Positions 10,249 to 18,125 of a stretch of 64,000 nucleotides of DNA are shown piece after piece; position 1 is the first letter of the stretch, and every line of letters starts with the position of its first letter. The stretch comes from Acidimicrobiales bacterium (lineage in GTDB: Bacteria; Actinomycetota; Acidimicrobiia; Acidimicrobiales; Iamiaceae). A program made the translations under genes and the position numbers. Below the pieces are notes generated by a model, which saw only the letters and a program-made list of their open reading frames with translations, was not told the origin of the DNA and made no database searches. The stretch lies in contig JAOBWM010000155.1 in assembly GCA_025463365.1 (NCBI GenBank), positions 1 to 64,000 of the forward strand, read 5' to 3'.

Positions 10249-10292
10249 TCGTCGTCGCGTCGTCGCGTCGTCGCGTCGTCGCGTCCTCGTGC
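10249..10292. repeat. CGTCGTCGCGT short tandem repeat
   Basis: About four units of GTCGTCGCGTC directly after the oxidoreductase stop codon, in the 74-base space before the convergent M23 peptidase gene. It is a slippage-type repeat with no visible terminator hairpin. Confidence 0.7.
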
Positions 10293-10322
10293 GGCCGTGC
10301 GGCGCGGCCGGTTCGGGTGGGC

Positions 10323-11213
10323 TCAGGCAGCCGGCGCGAGTGCGGCCGCGAGCGCGCGCAGCAACAGGTCGCTCGACTCGACGAGGCGGAGCCACGGGTC
10401 GGACCGACTCGCGTCGGGTCGGCCCGCGCCCGTCCCGGAGCGGTCGCCCGGAGCGCGTCGGGACGGCGGGAGCTTCTGGGTGCCGTCGGGCGTGGCGCAA
10501 TCGGTGCCGTCGCTCACGACCGTGATGGCTCCCCACGGCAGTCCGCGCCAGGTCTCCTGCTTGGCGACCTCGGGGTAGCGGACGAGGTAGCCGGCCCGGC
10601 ACGCCATCAGCGGACCGGGATCGACCGCGGCGTCGAACAGCGTGCTGCGCTTCTCGAAGTGGAGGTGCGGTGCCGACGATGTCCCAGTCGAACCGACAAG
10701 GCCGATCACCGTGTTCTCGGTGACCCATGCCCCGCCGGCCGGGACGAGGACCTTCGAGAGGTGGCCGTAGAGCGTGGTCATGCCGTTGCCGTGGTCGACC
10801 TGGACCACGTTGCCGTAGCCGTTGCCGCCGGCCTTGCCGGAGAGGTCCACGGCCCAGCCCCGTCCGGCGGCGTAGACCGGGGTGCCTCGGGTGGCGATCA
10901 GGTCGAGGGCCCAGCGGTCGTGGTGCCCGGCGCACTCGTAGCCGAACTGTGAGCCGTGGGACTCGAACGTGCAGCCGACCTTCATCTCGCCGCCGTCGAG
11001 GTCGTGGCGCAATGGCAGCCACTGCGGCGGCCCCAGCTGGTCGGGTGAGGTCGGAACGGGCGTGGGCGGCGCGGGGGTCGCCGACCTTGCCGACGCCGCT
11101 CCGGCCGGACCGACGACGATCGAGAGGGCAGCGCAGGCGACCACGACGGCGAGCGCGGCTCGGAGCCGTCTTCCCCCTCCCTGGTCGGCCGCGCCGAGAG
11201 GCGGGACCGGCAT
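10323..11213 (-). CDS. Secreted M23-family metallopeptidase (LytM-like)
   Basis: A 296-residue protein with an N-terminal hydrophobic signal segment (about residues 16-41, ending GPAGAASA). The M23 core has GHHDRWALDL with RGTPVYAAG (first zinc ligands His and Asp), LYGHLSKV (catalytic-region His), and HLHFE (HXH pair). Such enzymes cut peptidoglycan cross-links or act as non-catalytic EnvC-like activators; here the metal residues appear present. The His-to-Asp spacing in the first motif is longer than the usual HXXXD, a variant seen in some actinobacterial members. The C-terminal 60 residues are low-complexity and charged. It is convergent with the molybdenum enzyme and divergent from the orphan operon at 11388. 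Confidence 0.9.
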   Translation of the reverse strand: MPVPPLGAADQGGGRRLRAALAVVVACAALSIVVGPAGAASARSATPAPPTPVPTSPDQLGPPQWLPLRHDLDGGEMKVGCTFESHGSQFGYECAGHHDRWALDLIATRGTPVYAAGRGWAVDLSGKAGGNGYGNVVQVDHGNGMTTLYGHLSKVLVPAGGAWVTENTVIGLVGSTGTSSAPHLHFEKRSTLFDAAVDPGPLMACRAGYLVRYPEVAKQETWRGLPWGAITVVSDGTDCATPDGTQKLPPSRRAPGDRSGTGAGRPDASRSDPWLRLVESSDLLLRALAAALAPAA

Positions 11214-11293
11214 GATCTGCCGACGTTACGAAACCATGACAAACCTGTGCAATCTGGTCACCCCGCCTTCCGGGGATTCGGTCATTTTGCGCC

Positions 11294-11322
11294 TTGACCG
11301 TCGCAGGTAAACTCGCTACGGT
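11294..11322 (+). promoter_or_regulatory. Candidate sigma-70-type promoter of the 11388-13537 operon
   Basis: TTGACC at 11294-11299 and TACGGT at 11317-11322 are separated by 17 bases, close to an actinobacterial housekeeping promoter. It sits about 65 bases before the first start codon of the operon, in a stretch clearly less GC-rich than its surroundings. Confidence 0.6.
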
Positions 11323-11387
11323 CCAATAGCGTCACCGTGTGAGGGCTTCTGGCGACGAGGACCACTCACGAGTGATGGAGAAGCCGA

Positions 11388-11780
11388 ATGCGATCGAGGA
11401 CCATTGCAGTAGCTGCGTTCGGCGTGGCGCTACTCGTCGGCGGGGCTCGAGCGAGCCTTGCGCTCGCGGACGGAGATGGGGGCCAGACAGCCGACACGAA
11501 GATCACCCAAGCCACAACGCAATCGATTCCGGAGCGACAGAACGACGACACATCCGTCGGCCAGGTACGGCTGGTTGTCGACGGCAGCGTGGCAAACGGC
11601 CCTCTGGTGGATGGCACAGTCGTCGCGCACCTTGGAACGGGCCAGAGGCCGGGCGAGTGCGGCCGGACGGAACACTCGTATGGCATCTCGGTGCACGCTC
11701 GCCCAGAGGACGAGTCCGCTCGCGTGGACTTCGTCGTCGATCACGACACCTGCGAGCTCGTTGCTCGCTTTGAGAAGTGA
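11388..11780 (+). CDS. Secreted protein of unknown function, operon head
   Basis: A 130-residue protein with a signal peptide (MRSRTIAVAAFGVALLVGG, then alanine-rich to about residue 27). The mature part is about 100 residues, with two Cys (GECGRTEH and HDTCELVA) that could form a disulfide and a beta-strand-like pattern (VRLVVDGS, VDFVVDHD). GGAG lies seven bases before ATG 11388. The stop codon overlaps the GTG of the next gene (GTGA), so the two are coupled. I recognise no family. It heads a four-gene set with visibly lower GC and more A/T-ending codons than neighbouring genes. Confidence 0.7.
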   Translation: MRSRTIAVAAFGVALLVGGARASLALADGDGGQTADTKITQATTQSIPERQNDDTSVGQVRLVVDGSVANGPLVDGTVVAHLGTGQRPGECGRTEHSYGISVHARPEDESARVDFVVDHDTCELVARFEK

Positions 11781-12415
11781 GCGGCCTGGCTCGCATGGAC
11801 GAGCAAGGCGTTTCACCTCAGCCTCCGCGTGTCGGCGCGAGGCTGCAGTCCGGCCGCCGACGGTCCAGCCTTCGACAGGCTGCGGTCCCCCTCGCCGCGA
11901 CGGTCCTCGGAGCGGGCGCGGGGATCGGCCTCGGGTTGATGCATCCCGGCCGAGCGGATGCGATCGCGAGTTGTACGTATCACTACCACGCCAAGACAAC
12001 AGCACTCTCTTGGATCTACGCGGGCGCTGTCCTCCAGACCCAAGCCGAAGCGAGAATGGACTACAAGTTCACGACCGACGGAGGCAATGGAACCTGCCAC
12101 GAGGAGATCAACGGCGTCGAGAAGATCGTCAACAAGTGCTACTGGAATTATACAATCCATGACACGCTCTGTATGTCATCGACGGGGCACTCGCCGCCAG
12201 CGGACTATAAGAATGCCGCCCCGACGTACGCGGACGTCGACAGCTACTTCCAGAGCGAGGAGGTGAGCCAACTCGTATCGGTTCACGACAACTATCATCT
12301 CAAAGGTAAGATCACGATGTACAAGAGCGGCGCTGCCGATGTTGCGTGCTGGGCGGTGGACGCTGGATCCTTGGTCGACGAAGTTCACATCAACTGCGGT
12401 CCAGGTGGTCTGTGA
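11777..12415 (+). CDS. Secreted cysteine-containing protein of unknown function
   Basis: A 212-residue protein starting at GTG 11777, overlapping the upstream stop; an in-frame ATG at 11795 is the alternative. An arginine-rich N-terminus (GRRRSSLRQ) precedes a hydrophobic stretch (AAVPLAATVLGAGAGIGLGL) and an ADA-type cleavage region near residue 62, so it looks exported. The mature part begins SCTYHYHAKT and has six further Cys-like positions (TCHEE, KCYWN, TLCMS, ACWAV, NCGPG), suggesting disulfides, with several Tyr/Trp. No family is recognised. It overlaps the next gene by GTGA. Codon use is distinctly less GC-biased than flanking genes, a hint of transfer. Confidence 0.68.
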   Translation: MSGLARMDEQGVSPQPPRVGARLQSGRRRSSLRQAAVPLAATVLGAGAGIGLGLMHPGRADAIASCTYHYHAKTTALSWIYAGAVLQTQAEARMDYKFTTDGGNGTCHEEINGVEKIVNKCYWNYTIHDTLCMSSTGHSPPADYKNAAPTYADVDSYFQSEEVSQLVSVHDNYHLKGKITMYKSGAADVACWAVDAGSLVDEVHINCGPGGL

Positions 12416-12954
12416 GGACGGCTGTGCCTCCGGTTGATCATCGAGGCCTTCTCCCGCTTTGCCCGACTGACTTGGCCCAGGTCCATGTTGCATACGGACA
12501 GTGTTCGCGTGGCTGGGACTACACGGATCCTCAGGAGGGCATGCTCTCGCTGGAGATGTTTGCCCGGATGCTCTGGCGCAGCGAGTCAGCGCAGTTCCTT
12601 CTCTGGCCTGGCGTCGGCCCTGAGTATCCAGCCGCGTTGGTACGCTTGGTCGATCTCGACTTCCGCCATCGAAGCGCCCGATTCGAGTGTTGGCACCTCG
12701 CCGCGGTAGTTGATCTGCCGCGAACCGTGTGGGCGGTAGGTGAGGTGCTCGAGCATGCATTTGCCGTCCTCGGCCTGTACCGCGTCACGTTTCTCGTCCC
12801 AGAATTCCTGATGTCGACGGTGATGCCTGAGGTTGCGGCGAAGTTCGAGGACGAAGGCATCCTTTACGATCATCTTGTCCGCTTTGGCCGTCGCTGGGAT
12901 GTCCACTGCTTCTCGTTGGTCAATGGATCTGCCGATGGTCTCCCCTCGTCTTGA
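12412..12954 (+). CDS. GNAT-fold-like protein, first of a tandem pair
   Basis: A 180-residue cytoplasmic protein. GTG 12412 overlaps the upstream stop; a longer frame from 12346 would run through the upstream gene's end. The pattern of strands and helices is what a RimJ-type GNAT acetyltransferase would give: PTDLAQVHVAY, then FLLWPGVGPEYPAALVRLVD, then the WAVGEVLEHAFAVLGLYRVT helix region, then FEDEGILYDHLVRFGRRWDV at the C-terminus. The acetyl-CoA P-loop (Q/RxxGxG/A) is not clear, so it may be inactive or diverged. The next gene has parallel segments, suggesting an old tandem duplication. Substrate unknown. Confidence 0.6.
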   Translation: MRTAVPPVDHRGLLPLCPTDLAQVHVAYGQCSRGWDYTDPQEGMLSLEMFARMLWRSESAQFLLWPGVGPEYPAALVRLVDLDFRHRSARFECWHLAAVVDLPRTVWAVGEVLEHAFAVLGLYRVTFLVPEFLMSTVMPEVAAKFEDEGILYDHLVRFGRRWDVHCFSLVNGSADGLPSS

Positions 12955-13537
12955 GTGGGTTCAGCCCGCGGATCTCGCTGACCTCTACCGCGTCGAGTCA
13001 GCTCATCCCCTCTTCGTCGACTGGCGTTTTCGGGGCACGACGATCTCTCCGTGGGCGTTTGCCGAGATGAACAGTCGGGACGTTCTGGCCAACTGGATTC
13101 TCTGGCACGGAAATGAACCCGCTGGATTGCTGTCCCTGAGTCAGCACAGCGGCAGGAGCCAGACGGCAGCACTGGGGGTGGTGACGGTCGGTTCGGGCCG
13201 CACCCGCGACATCGCCGCTGCCACCATCCTCCTGATGGAGTTCGGGTTCGAAGTCGGTCTCCAGATCATCTACGCCACCATTGCCGAGTTCAACCTGGTC
13301 TCTGCACAGGCAGCCCTCTCACGTCATTTCGACCTAGAGGTCGTGCGGCGAGGCGCCGAGCGACACCGAGGGCGGCAATGGGACAGCCGGGTCTATGCCC
13401 TCCATCACCGAGACTGGAACGGTCGACTCGCCTGGCTCGCTCGTCGCGCTCGGCTGCGGGTGAACGCGGACGAGGTGATGTCTTCGATAGAGGACGTGCG
13501 TCGGCGGAGCGCCCTTGCGGGTTGGGCTTCCTCCTGA
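12935..13537 (+). CDS. GNAT-family N-acetyltransferase-like protein, second of pair
   Basis: A 200-residue protein starting at ATG 12935 (or ATG 12923), overlapping the upstream gene's end. PADLADLYRVES and WILWHGNEPAGLLSL resemble the first two strands of GNAT enzymes. TRDIAAATILLMEFGFE is in the position of the acetyl-CoA helix, followed by LQIIYATIAEFNLVSAQAAL and a GAERHRGRQWDSRVYAL strand typical of RimJ/RimL-type members. It is a diverged paralogue of the preceding gene in order of segments. It may modify a partner encoded in the same operon, but the sequence does not show which. Confidence 0.65.
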   Translation: MVSPRLEWVQPADLADLYRVESAHPLFVDWRFRGTTISPWAFAEMNSRDVLANWILWHGNEPAGLLSLSQHSGRSQTAALGVVTVGSGRTRDIAAATILLMEFGFEVGLQIIYATIAEFNLVSAQAALSRHFDLEVVRRGAERHRGRQWDSRVYALHHRDWNGRLAWLARRARLRVNADEVMSSIEDVRRRSALAGWASS

Positions 13538-13591
13538 GCTCGCTCCGGAATCGATGGTCGGCGTTCCCATGAGAGGATGGACGCGCATTCG

Positions 13592-14158
13592 ATGAGCGGA
13601 GGCATGGTGAGCGAGATCTCGGAGCGGTATCGACGGGTTGCGGGCCAGTTCACGGCGCGGGTGGTGGCGGTGCCCGACGAGGCGTGGGAGTCGCCGGCGC
13701 CGTGTGAGGGCTGGGTGGCCCGTGACGTGGTGGGGCACCTGGTCGAGTGGTTGCCGGGGTTCTTCTGCGGGACCTGGGATCTCGCCGCGCCTTCGGGGCC
13801 GTCGGTCGACGAGGACCCGGCGGGCGCATGGGCCGCCCTCGACCGCACCCTCCAGGCCGCGCTCGACGACCCGTCCGTGGCGGGAAGCACGCGCGAGAGC
13901 CCCATGGGTCCCACCACGTTCGAGGCGGCGTTGGACATGATCTGCACCCCCGACGTCCTGGTCCACACGTGGGACCTGGCCCGCGCGACCGGGCTGGACG
14001 AGCACCTCGATCCCGACGAGGTGCACCGTTTCGTCTCCTCGATGGAGCCCATGGACGAGGTGCTCCGCCGGAGCGGGCACTACGGCCCCCGGGTCCCGGT
14101 GGCTGACGACGCGGATGAGCAGACCCGCCTCATCGCGTTCGTCGGCCGTCAGCCCTGA
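13592..14158 (+). CDS. TIGR03086/DinB-like metal-binding protein (mycothiol-dependent isomerase N-domain type)
   Basis: About 188 residues. The pattern RYRRVAGQFTARV, then PAPCEGWVARDVVGHLVEW, then a late DVLVHTWDLARATG is characteristic of the DinB-fold maleylpyruvate-isomerase-like proteins of actinobacteria (TIGR03086). The His of GHLVEW and the His/Asp of VHTWDL are the expected metal ligands. Many members use mycothiol, but this one is not assigned a substrate. The start is uncertain: ATG 13577, ATG 13592, ATG 13604 and GTG 13607 are in frame, and GGAGG at 13598-13602 would best serve GTG 13607. It stands alone between the orphan operon and the ECF transporter. Confidence 0.85.
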   Translation: MSGGMVSEISERYRRVAGQFTARVVAVPDEAWESPAPCEGWVARDVVGHLVEWLPGFFCGTWDLAAPSGPSVDEDPAGAWAALDRTLQAALDDPSVAGSTRESPMGPTTFEAALDMICTPDVLVHTWDLARATGLDEHLDPDEVHRFVSSMEPMDEVLRRSGHYGPRVPVADDADEQTRLIAFVGRQP

Positions 14159-14218
14159 CAGCCGAGGATCGGCCGACGAGGATCCGACGCGACCCGACGC
14201 GACCGTCGCCGGAGGACG

Positions 14219-15085
14219 TCAGGCCGGGATCGGCTCGATGAAGGCCACCGGCTCGAGGCGGTCGGCGTACCGGCGCATGGTCCGCATCAAGGGTCGGCCG
14301 ACGGCGAGGATGATCAGCGCGTTGGCCAGCGCGCCGGCGGCGTCCCAGCCGAACGACGTGGCCACGTAGAACGACCAGTAGTGGTGGAGGGTCTCGCCCG
14401 GCGACATTCCGGGCGACCAGGTGAGGGCGGCTTCGGTGTGGTCGGCGGCCCGCTGGAACGGCCAGAACCACAGGTTGAGGATCGCGCCGTAGACGAAGCC
14501 CCAGACCCATCCGTAGACGGCCAGCACGCCGACCTCGGCCCACGGGGGCATGCGGCGCGTGCCGCGACCGACGAACCCGGCCCCGGCGCCCATCCACGAC
14601 AACGCGAGCATCTGGAACGGCAGCCACGGTCCGACACCGCTCGACAGCACCGCCGACACGACGAAGGACGACAGTCCGAGCAGGAGCCCGAAGCGGGGTC
14701 CGAACGCGGCGCCGGCCAGCACGATCAGGAAGAAGATCCCGCTCCCGCCGCCGGGCAGGTCGAGCAGCTTCATCAGCCCCGCAAGGGCGGAGAGCATGCC
14801 GAGCACGGCGACGGTGGCACCGGTCATCGTGTTGCGCCGCGTCTCGAGGGTGACGGCAGCGACGGCGAGGGCGCCCACCACCGCGGCGAGCAGCGGTGCG
14901 TCGCCAGCGTGCGACTGGCCTTGGAGCGCGGTGCTCGGCAGCCAGAACGGGTAGAGGAACGCGGCCGCGCCGACCACCACGACCAGCACGTAGACGAGCG
15001 TGGCGCGCGCCCGGCCGATGAGCGAGGTCGCCCCGCGCTGGGCGCCGAGCGTGCCGTCGAGCGGATCGGCCGCGACCGCTGTCAC
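14219..15085 (-). CDS. ECF transporter S component (substrate-binding membrane subunit), probable cobalamin
   Basis: A 288-residue integral membrane protein with about six or seven hydrophobic segments (for example LVYVLVVVVGAAAFLYPFW, GIFFLIVLAGAAFG and AEVGVLAVYGWVWGFVYGA). S components bind the vitamin and dock on the shared T-A-A' module. GTG 15085 overlaps the stop of the ATPase gene by GTGA, so it is the last gene of a coupled T-A-S operon. Vitamin specificity cannot be read from these segments. The cobalamin assignment rests on the divergent B12-riboswitch locus next door and would fail if the S component is for another vitamin. Confidence 0.85.
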   Translation of the reverse strand: MTAVAADPLDGTLGAQRGATSLIGRARATLVYVLVVVVGAAAFLYPFWLPSTALQGQSHAGDAPLLAAVVGALAVAAVTLETRRNTMTGATVAVLGMLSALAGLMKLLDLPGGGSGIFFLIVLAGAAFGPRFGLLLGLSSFVVSAVLSSGVGPWLPFQMLALSWMGAGAGFVGRGTRRMPPWAEVGVLAVYGWVWGFVYGAILNLWFWPFQRAADHTEAALTWSPGMSPGETLHHYWSFYVATSFGWDAAGALANALIILAVGRPLMRTMRRYADRLEPVAFIEPIPA

Positions 15086-16731
15086 GGCCGAGCTCCGCGG
15101 ACCGATGCGGCCGCGAGGGCGGCGCGCACCTCGTCGACGGTCAGGTACGGCGGGAGGACGCGCAGGACCTGCGGTGCGAACAACGAGTCGGCCAGCACCT
15201 CCCGTGCAGGACCTGACGCGACCACCTCGCCGTCGCCGAGCACGACCACGCGGGTGGCGGCCCGGGCCGCGAGCTCGACATCGTGGGTGGCCAAGACGAC
15301 CGCGCCCCCCGTGGCGCGGTGTTCCGCGAGCACGTGCTCGAGTGCCGCCCGGGAGGCGGCGTCGATGCCGCGAGTCGGCTCGTCGAGGACCAGCACCGGC
15401 GCCCCGCCGACGGCCACCGCGGCGATGGCGACGCGCTGACGCTGGCCGACGGACAGGCTCCGCGGGTGTCGGTCGGCCAACGCCTCGAGGTCGAGCGCGG
15501 CGAGCCACCGGTCGACGGCCTCGGGGTCCTGGCGACCGAGGAGCCGGAGCGTCGAGGAGACTTCGGCCCGCACGGTGTCGGCGAACAGCAGCGAGTCGGG
15601 CTCCTGGGGCACGCACGCGACAGGGACCCTCGCCTCGACGGTGCCCTTGCCGGGCGCCTGCAGGCCCGCCAGCGTTCGCAGCAACGTGGTCTTGCCGGCG
15701 CCGTTGCGACCGAGCACCGCGATCACCTCGCCGGCGTGGACCTCGAGGTCGACCGCACGCAGCACCGAGCGGGAGCCCCGTAGGACCGTCACCGTACGAA
15801 GCGCGGCGAGCAGGTCGCCCGGGGTCGGAACTGCCGCTGGTGCCGCCGCGGTCGCGACTGCCCCGACCGCGGCGACCACTGCCGGGGTGCCGCTGCCGTC
15901 GGTCGCCGCGAGGTCGATCGGCTGCCGCCGGGCCGCGGCGCGCGCGTCGCGCACCGTGAGCGGCGCGGGTGACCACCCGAGGAGGTGGCCGAGGTGGGTG
16001 ACGGGTGGGGCGCCGGCCAGCCCGGCCAGCACCGCCGCTGGCAGTCCGTCGTCGACCACCTGCCCGCCGTCCACCACGAGGGCACGGTCGGCGAGCGGCC
16101 CGGCCCGTTCGAGACGGTGCTCGGCCACGAGGATCGTCGTGCCGAGATCGTCGTTGAGACGACGGAGCGCGGCGAGCACGTCGTCCGCGCCTTGCGGGTC
16201 GAGCATCGACGTCGGCTCGTCGAGGACGAGGATCTGAGGGCCCGAGGCGAGCGCTCCGGCGATGGCGCAGCGCTGACGCTCGCCACCCGACAGCGTGGCC
16301 GGAGAACGGTCGCGCAGGTGGGCGACCGCCAGGGCATCGAGGACCTCCTCGACGCGGCGGCGCATGGTGGTGGCGTCGGCGCCCAGGTTCTCGAGCACGA
16401 AGGCGATGTCGTGCTCGACGTTGTCCACGACGAACTGCGCTTCGGGTGTCTGGTGCACGAACCCGACGACGTCGGCGAGGTCGCGGGGGCGGTTCGTGGT
16501 GATGGACCGCCCCCCGGACACCACGTCGCCGCCGAAGCGCCCGCCCGAGCTGTGCGGCACCAGGCCGTTCACGGTGCGCAGGAGCGTGGACTTGCCCGAT
16601 CCCGAGCCGCCGACGACCAGGACGAGCTCGCCCGCGGAGACGTGCAGGTCGGTCGGCGCCAGCGCCGTGGGGCCATCGGGATAGGCGAACGTCGCGGCGC
16701 GCCAGTCGATCGTGCCCTCGTTCGCGGTCAC
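15082..16731 (-). CDS. ECF transporter ATPase with two fused cassettes (A-A')
   Basis: A 549-residue fusion of two ABC ATPases, energising the ECF transporter. Cassette 1 has Walker A GGSGSGKST, the ECF Q-loop region FVHQTPEAQFV, signature LSGGERQR and VLDEPTSMLD. Cassette 2 has GRNGAGKTT, CVPQEPDSLLF, signature LSVGQRQRV and VLDEPTRGID. A 100-residue alanine-rich linker joins them. GTG 16731 overlaps the EcfT stop codon. Cassette fusion is common in actinobacterial ECF systems. The downstream S component overlaps its stop. Confidence 0.92.
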   Translation of the reverse strand: MTANEGTIDWRAATFAYPDGPTALAPTDLHVSAGELVLVVGGSGSGKSTLLRTVNGLVPHSSGGRFGGDVVSGGRSITTNRPRDLADVVGFVHQTPEAQFVVDNVEHDIAFVLENLGADATTMRRRVEEVLDALAVAHLRDRSPATLSGGERQRCAIAGALASGPQILVLDEPTSMLDPQGADDVLAALRRLNDDLGTTILVAEHRLERAGPLADRALVVDGGQVVDDGLPAAVLAGLAGAPPVTHLGHLLGWSPAPLTVRDARAAARRQPIDLAATDGSGTPAVVAAVGAVATAAAPAAVPTPGDLLAALRTVTVLRGSRSVLRAVDLEVHAGEVIAVLGRNGAGKTTLLRTLAGLQAPGKGTVEARVPVACVPQEPDSLLFADTVRAEVSSTLRLLGRQDPEAVDRWLAALDLEALADRHPRSLSVGQRQRVAIAAVAVGGAPVLVLDEPTRGIDAASRAALEHVLAEHRATGGAVVLATHDVELAARAATRVVVLGDGEVVASGPAREVLADSLFAPQVLRVLPPYLTVDEVRAALAAASVRGARP

Positions 16732-17837
16732 GAGCCGACTCCCATGGCGAGGGCGACGGCCGGATCGGTGCCCGCGTCCTCGACCCGGTGCGGTGACACG
16801 AGCAGGGGGACGGCGAGCGTGGCGATGCTGAGCGCGGCGAGCAGCGAGAAGTCGGGGAAGCGGATCGGGCTCGCCGACCAGGCCATCGTGTGATCGCCGA
16901 GGGCGCCCGCGACCACGAGCCCCGCCGGCCCGAGGAGCGATGCGAGCCCGATCGTGACGTCCAACCGAGTCGCGTGGCGGGGCCGGTAGCGGCCGGCCGG
17001 TGTGCTGCGCGAGGCCAGCACGATCGCCGCCACCAGGCCACCGGTCCCTGCGGTCGCGGCTGCGATCGCCCAGGTCGACGACTCGCCGATCAGCGCGAGG
17101 AACGAACCGCCGAGGGCCAGCATCGAGCCGAGGCCGAGCCATCCGGCCACGCGGTCAGCCCGACCCGGCGCCGTACGAGCGAAGCCCCGCGCATCCATCG
17201 ATTCGGCGAGGGCCATCGCCCGCTCGAGCCCGGACTCGACGATCGGGACCGTGAGGCGCACGAGACGGCCGCGGCGGACCACCCGGCCCCCGGTGCGAGC
17301 CCGGTCGGCCTCGCGTGCGGCGGCGACGGCCACCATCGTCGAGGGCACGAAGGCCAGCGCCACGGTGACGATCAGGCCTGGTTCGTGGAAGGCGCGAGGA
17401 GCCGCTTGGAGCACTTCGTGGTGCGCGGCCACCGCGTTGAACGCGCCGAACGCGGCGAGGATTCCGACGACCGCGAACGCCTGCGCGGCCGACTGGAACA
17501 CGACCTGTCCCTCCACCGATCCGCCGACCTGGAACCCTCCGAGGATCCGGGGCAGGACCACCGATGGCGTCGTGAACCAGACGTCGTCCTTCGGCCCCCC
17601 GTGGGTCGTGATCGTGGTCAGCACCACCCGGAGCACGGCGAACACGACACCGAGCGTGACCAGCACGGGGAAGGCCTTGGCGAGTGTCCCGTCGAGGCGG
17701 TGGGCGTCCACCACGAACACGCAGATCACCACGACGAGGGCCACGTAGACGGGGCTCGGGGCCAGCTGGACGGAGGCCGCGGCAGCGGTGGCCCACAGGA
17801 GCCAGGTGACCGCGTGGAGGGGGCTCGTGGTGCGCAT
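16728..17837 (-). CDS. ECF transporter T component (EcfT/CbiQ family)
   Basis: A 369-residue membrane protein. The coupling-helix signatures of the T family are visible: ESGLERAMALAESMDARGF contains the AMDARGF/ESMDARGF-type Ala-Arg-Gly motif that contacts the ATPases. Hydrophobic segments flank it on both sides, with the typical N-terminal pair (VYVALVVVICVFVV and so on). The C-terminal 120 residues carry four more predicted membrane segments, longer than a minimal EcfT. ATG 17837 is the first gene of the coupled T-A-S operon; its start lies only about 100 bases from the divergent riboswitch. No riboswitch is visible on its own strand. Confidence 0.88.
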   Translation of the reverse strand: MRTTSPLHAVTWLLWATAAAASVQLAPSPVYVALVVVICVFVVDAHRLDGTLAKAFPVLVTLGVVFAVLRVVLTTITTHGGPKDDVWFTTPSVVLPRILGGFQVGGSVEGQVVFQSAAQAFAVVGILAAFGAFNAVAAHHEVLQAAPRAFHEPGLIVTVALAFVPSTMVAVAAAREADRARTGGRVVRRGRLVRLTVPIVESGLERAMALAESMDARGFARTAPGRADRVAGWLGLGSMLALGGSFLALIGESSTWAIAAATAGTGGLVAAIVLASRSTPAGRYRPRHATRLDVTIGLASLLGPAGLVVAGALGDHTMAWSASPIRFPDFSLLAALSIATLAVPLLVSPHRVEDAGTDPAVALAMGVGS

Positions 17838-17860
17838 GAGCGGAGGTTGCGGCCGTCCGG

Positions 17861-17890
17861 TTGGACCGGAGCAGCGGCGCCTCGTACCGT
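17861..17890 (+). promoter_or_regulatory. Candidate promoter for the riboswitch-led transcript
   Basis: TTGGAC at 17861-17866 and TACCGT at 17885-17890 are spaced 18 bases, about 50 bases before the riboswitch body. Downstream, GTCGACAA (17909-17916) and TTGTCGAC (17925-17932) form a perfect 8-base inverted repeat with an 8-base loop. It could be an operator or an outer stem of the leader RNA. Confidence 0.4.
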
Positions 17891-17935
17891 ACGCAGCTGG
17901 TAGAGGTCGTCGACAACCCGGACGTTGTCGACGGT

Positions 17936-18033
17936 TGCGCACTCCGGTGCGTCGCAGGGGAAGTCGGTGCAAGTCCGACGCTGACCCGCAGCTGTAACCG
18001 ATCTTCGGATCGGGAGCCAGGTGACCTGCCTCC
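17936..18033 (+). promoter_or_regulatory. Cobalamin (B12) riboswitch
   Basis: The core is readable in order: GCAGGGGAAGTCGGTGCAAG, the paired TCCGACGCTGACCCGCAG, CTGTAACCG, the small hairpin GATCTTCGGATC, and the B12 box AGCCAGGTGACCTGCC at 18015-18030. The box matches the family consensus AGYCMGGNGACCKGCC. It is on the plus strand, about 95 bases before the start of the intrinsic-factor-like gene. When AdoCbl or another cobalamin is bound, such elements repress expression. A strong two-part hairpin follows (GGCCCGG 18052-18058 with CCGGGCC 18088-18094, and inner GTCCCGC/GCGGGAC), which may be part of the expression platform. Confidence 0.93.
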
Positions 18034-18114
18034 TCCCCGGGACACCCTCGTGGCCCGGCCATCTTCGTCCCGCTTGGCGGGACACGACCGGGCCCTCGAG
18101 GTGAGGGGCCCAAT

Positions 18115-18121
18115 GGAGGCA
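18115..18121 (+). promoter_or_regulatory. Shine-Dalgarno complementary to the riboswitch 3' end
   Basis: GGAGGCA at 18115-18121, five bases before ATG 18126, is perfectly complementary over seven bases to TGCCTCC at 18027-18033, which is the last part of the riboswitch B12-box strand. This suggests that one riboswitch state can mask the ribosome site. The pairing is seen in the sequence; its regulatory role is inference. Confidence 0.55.
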
Positions 18122-18125
18122 GATC

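Noticed and set aside
17838-17935. A second riboswitch for the ECF operon on the minus strand
   Set aside because: No B12 box or other known leader motif could be found on that strand within the short space.
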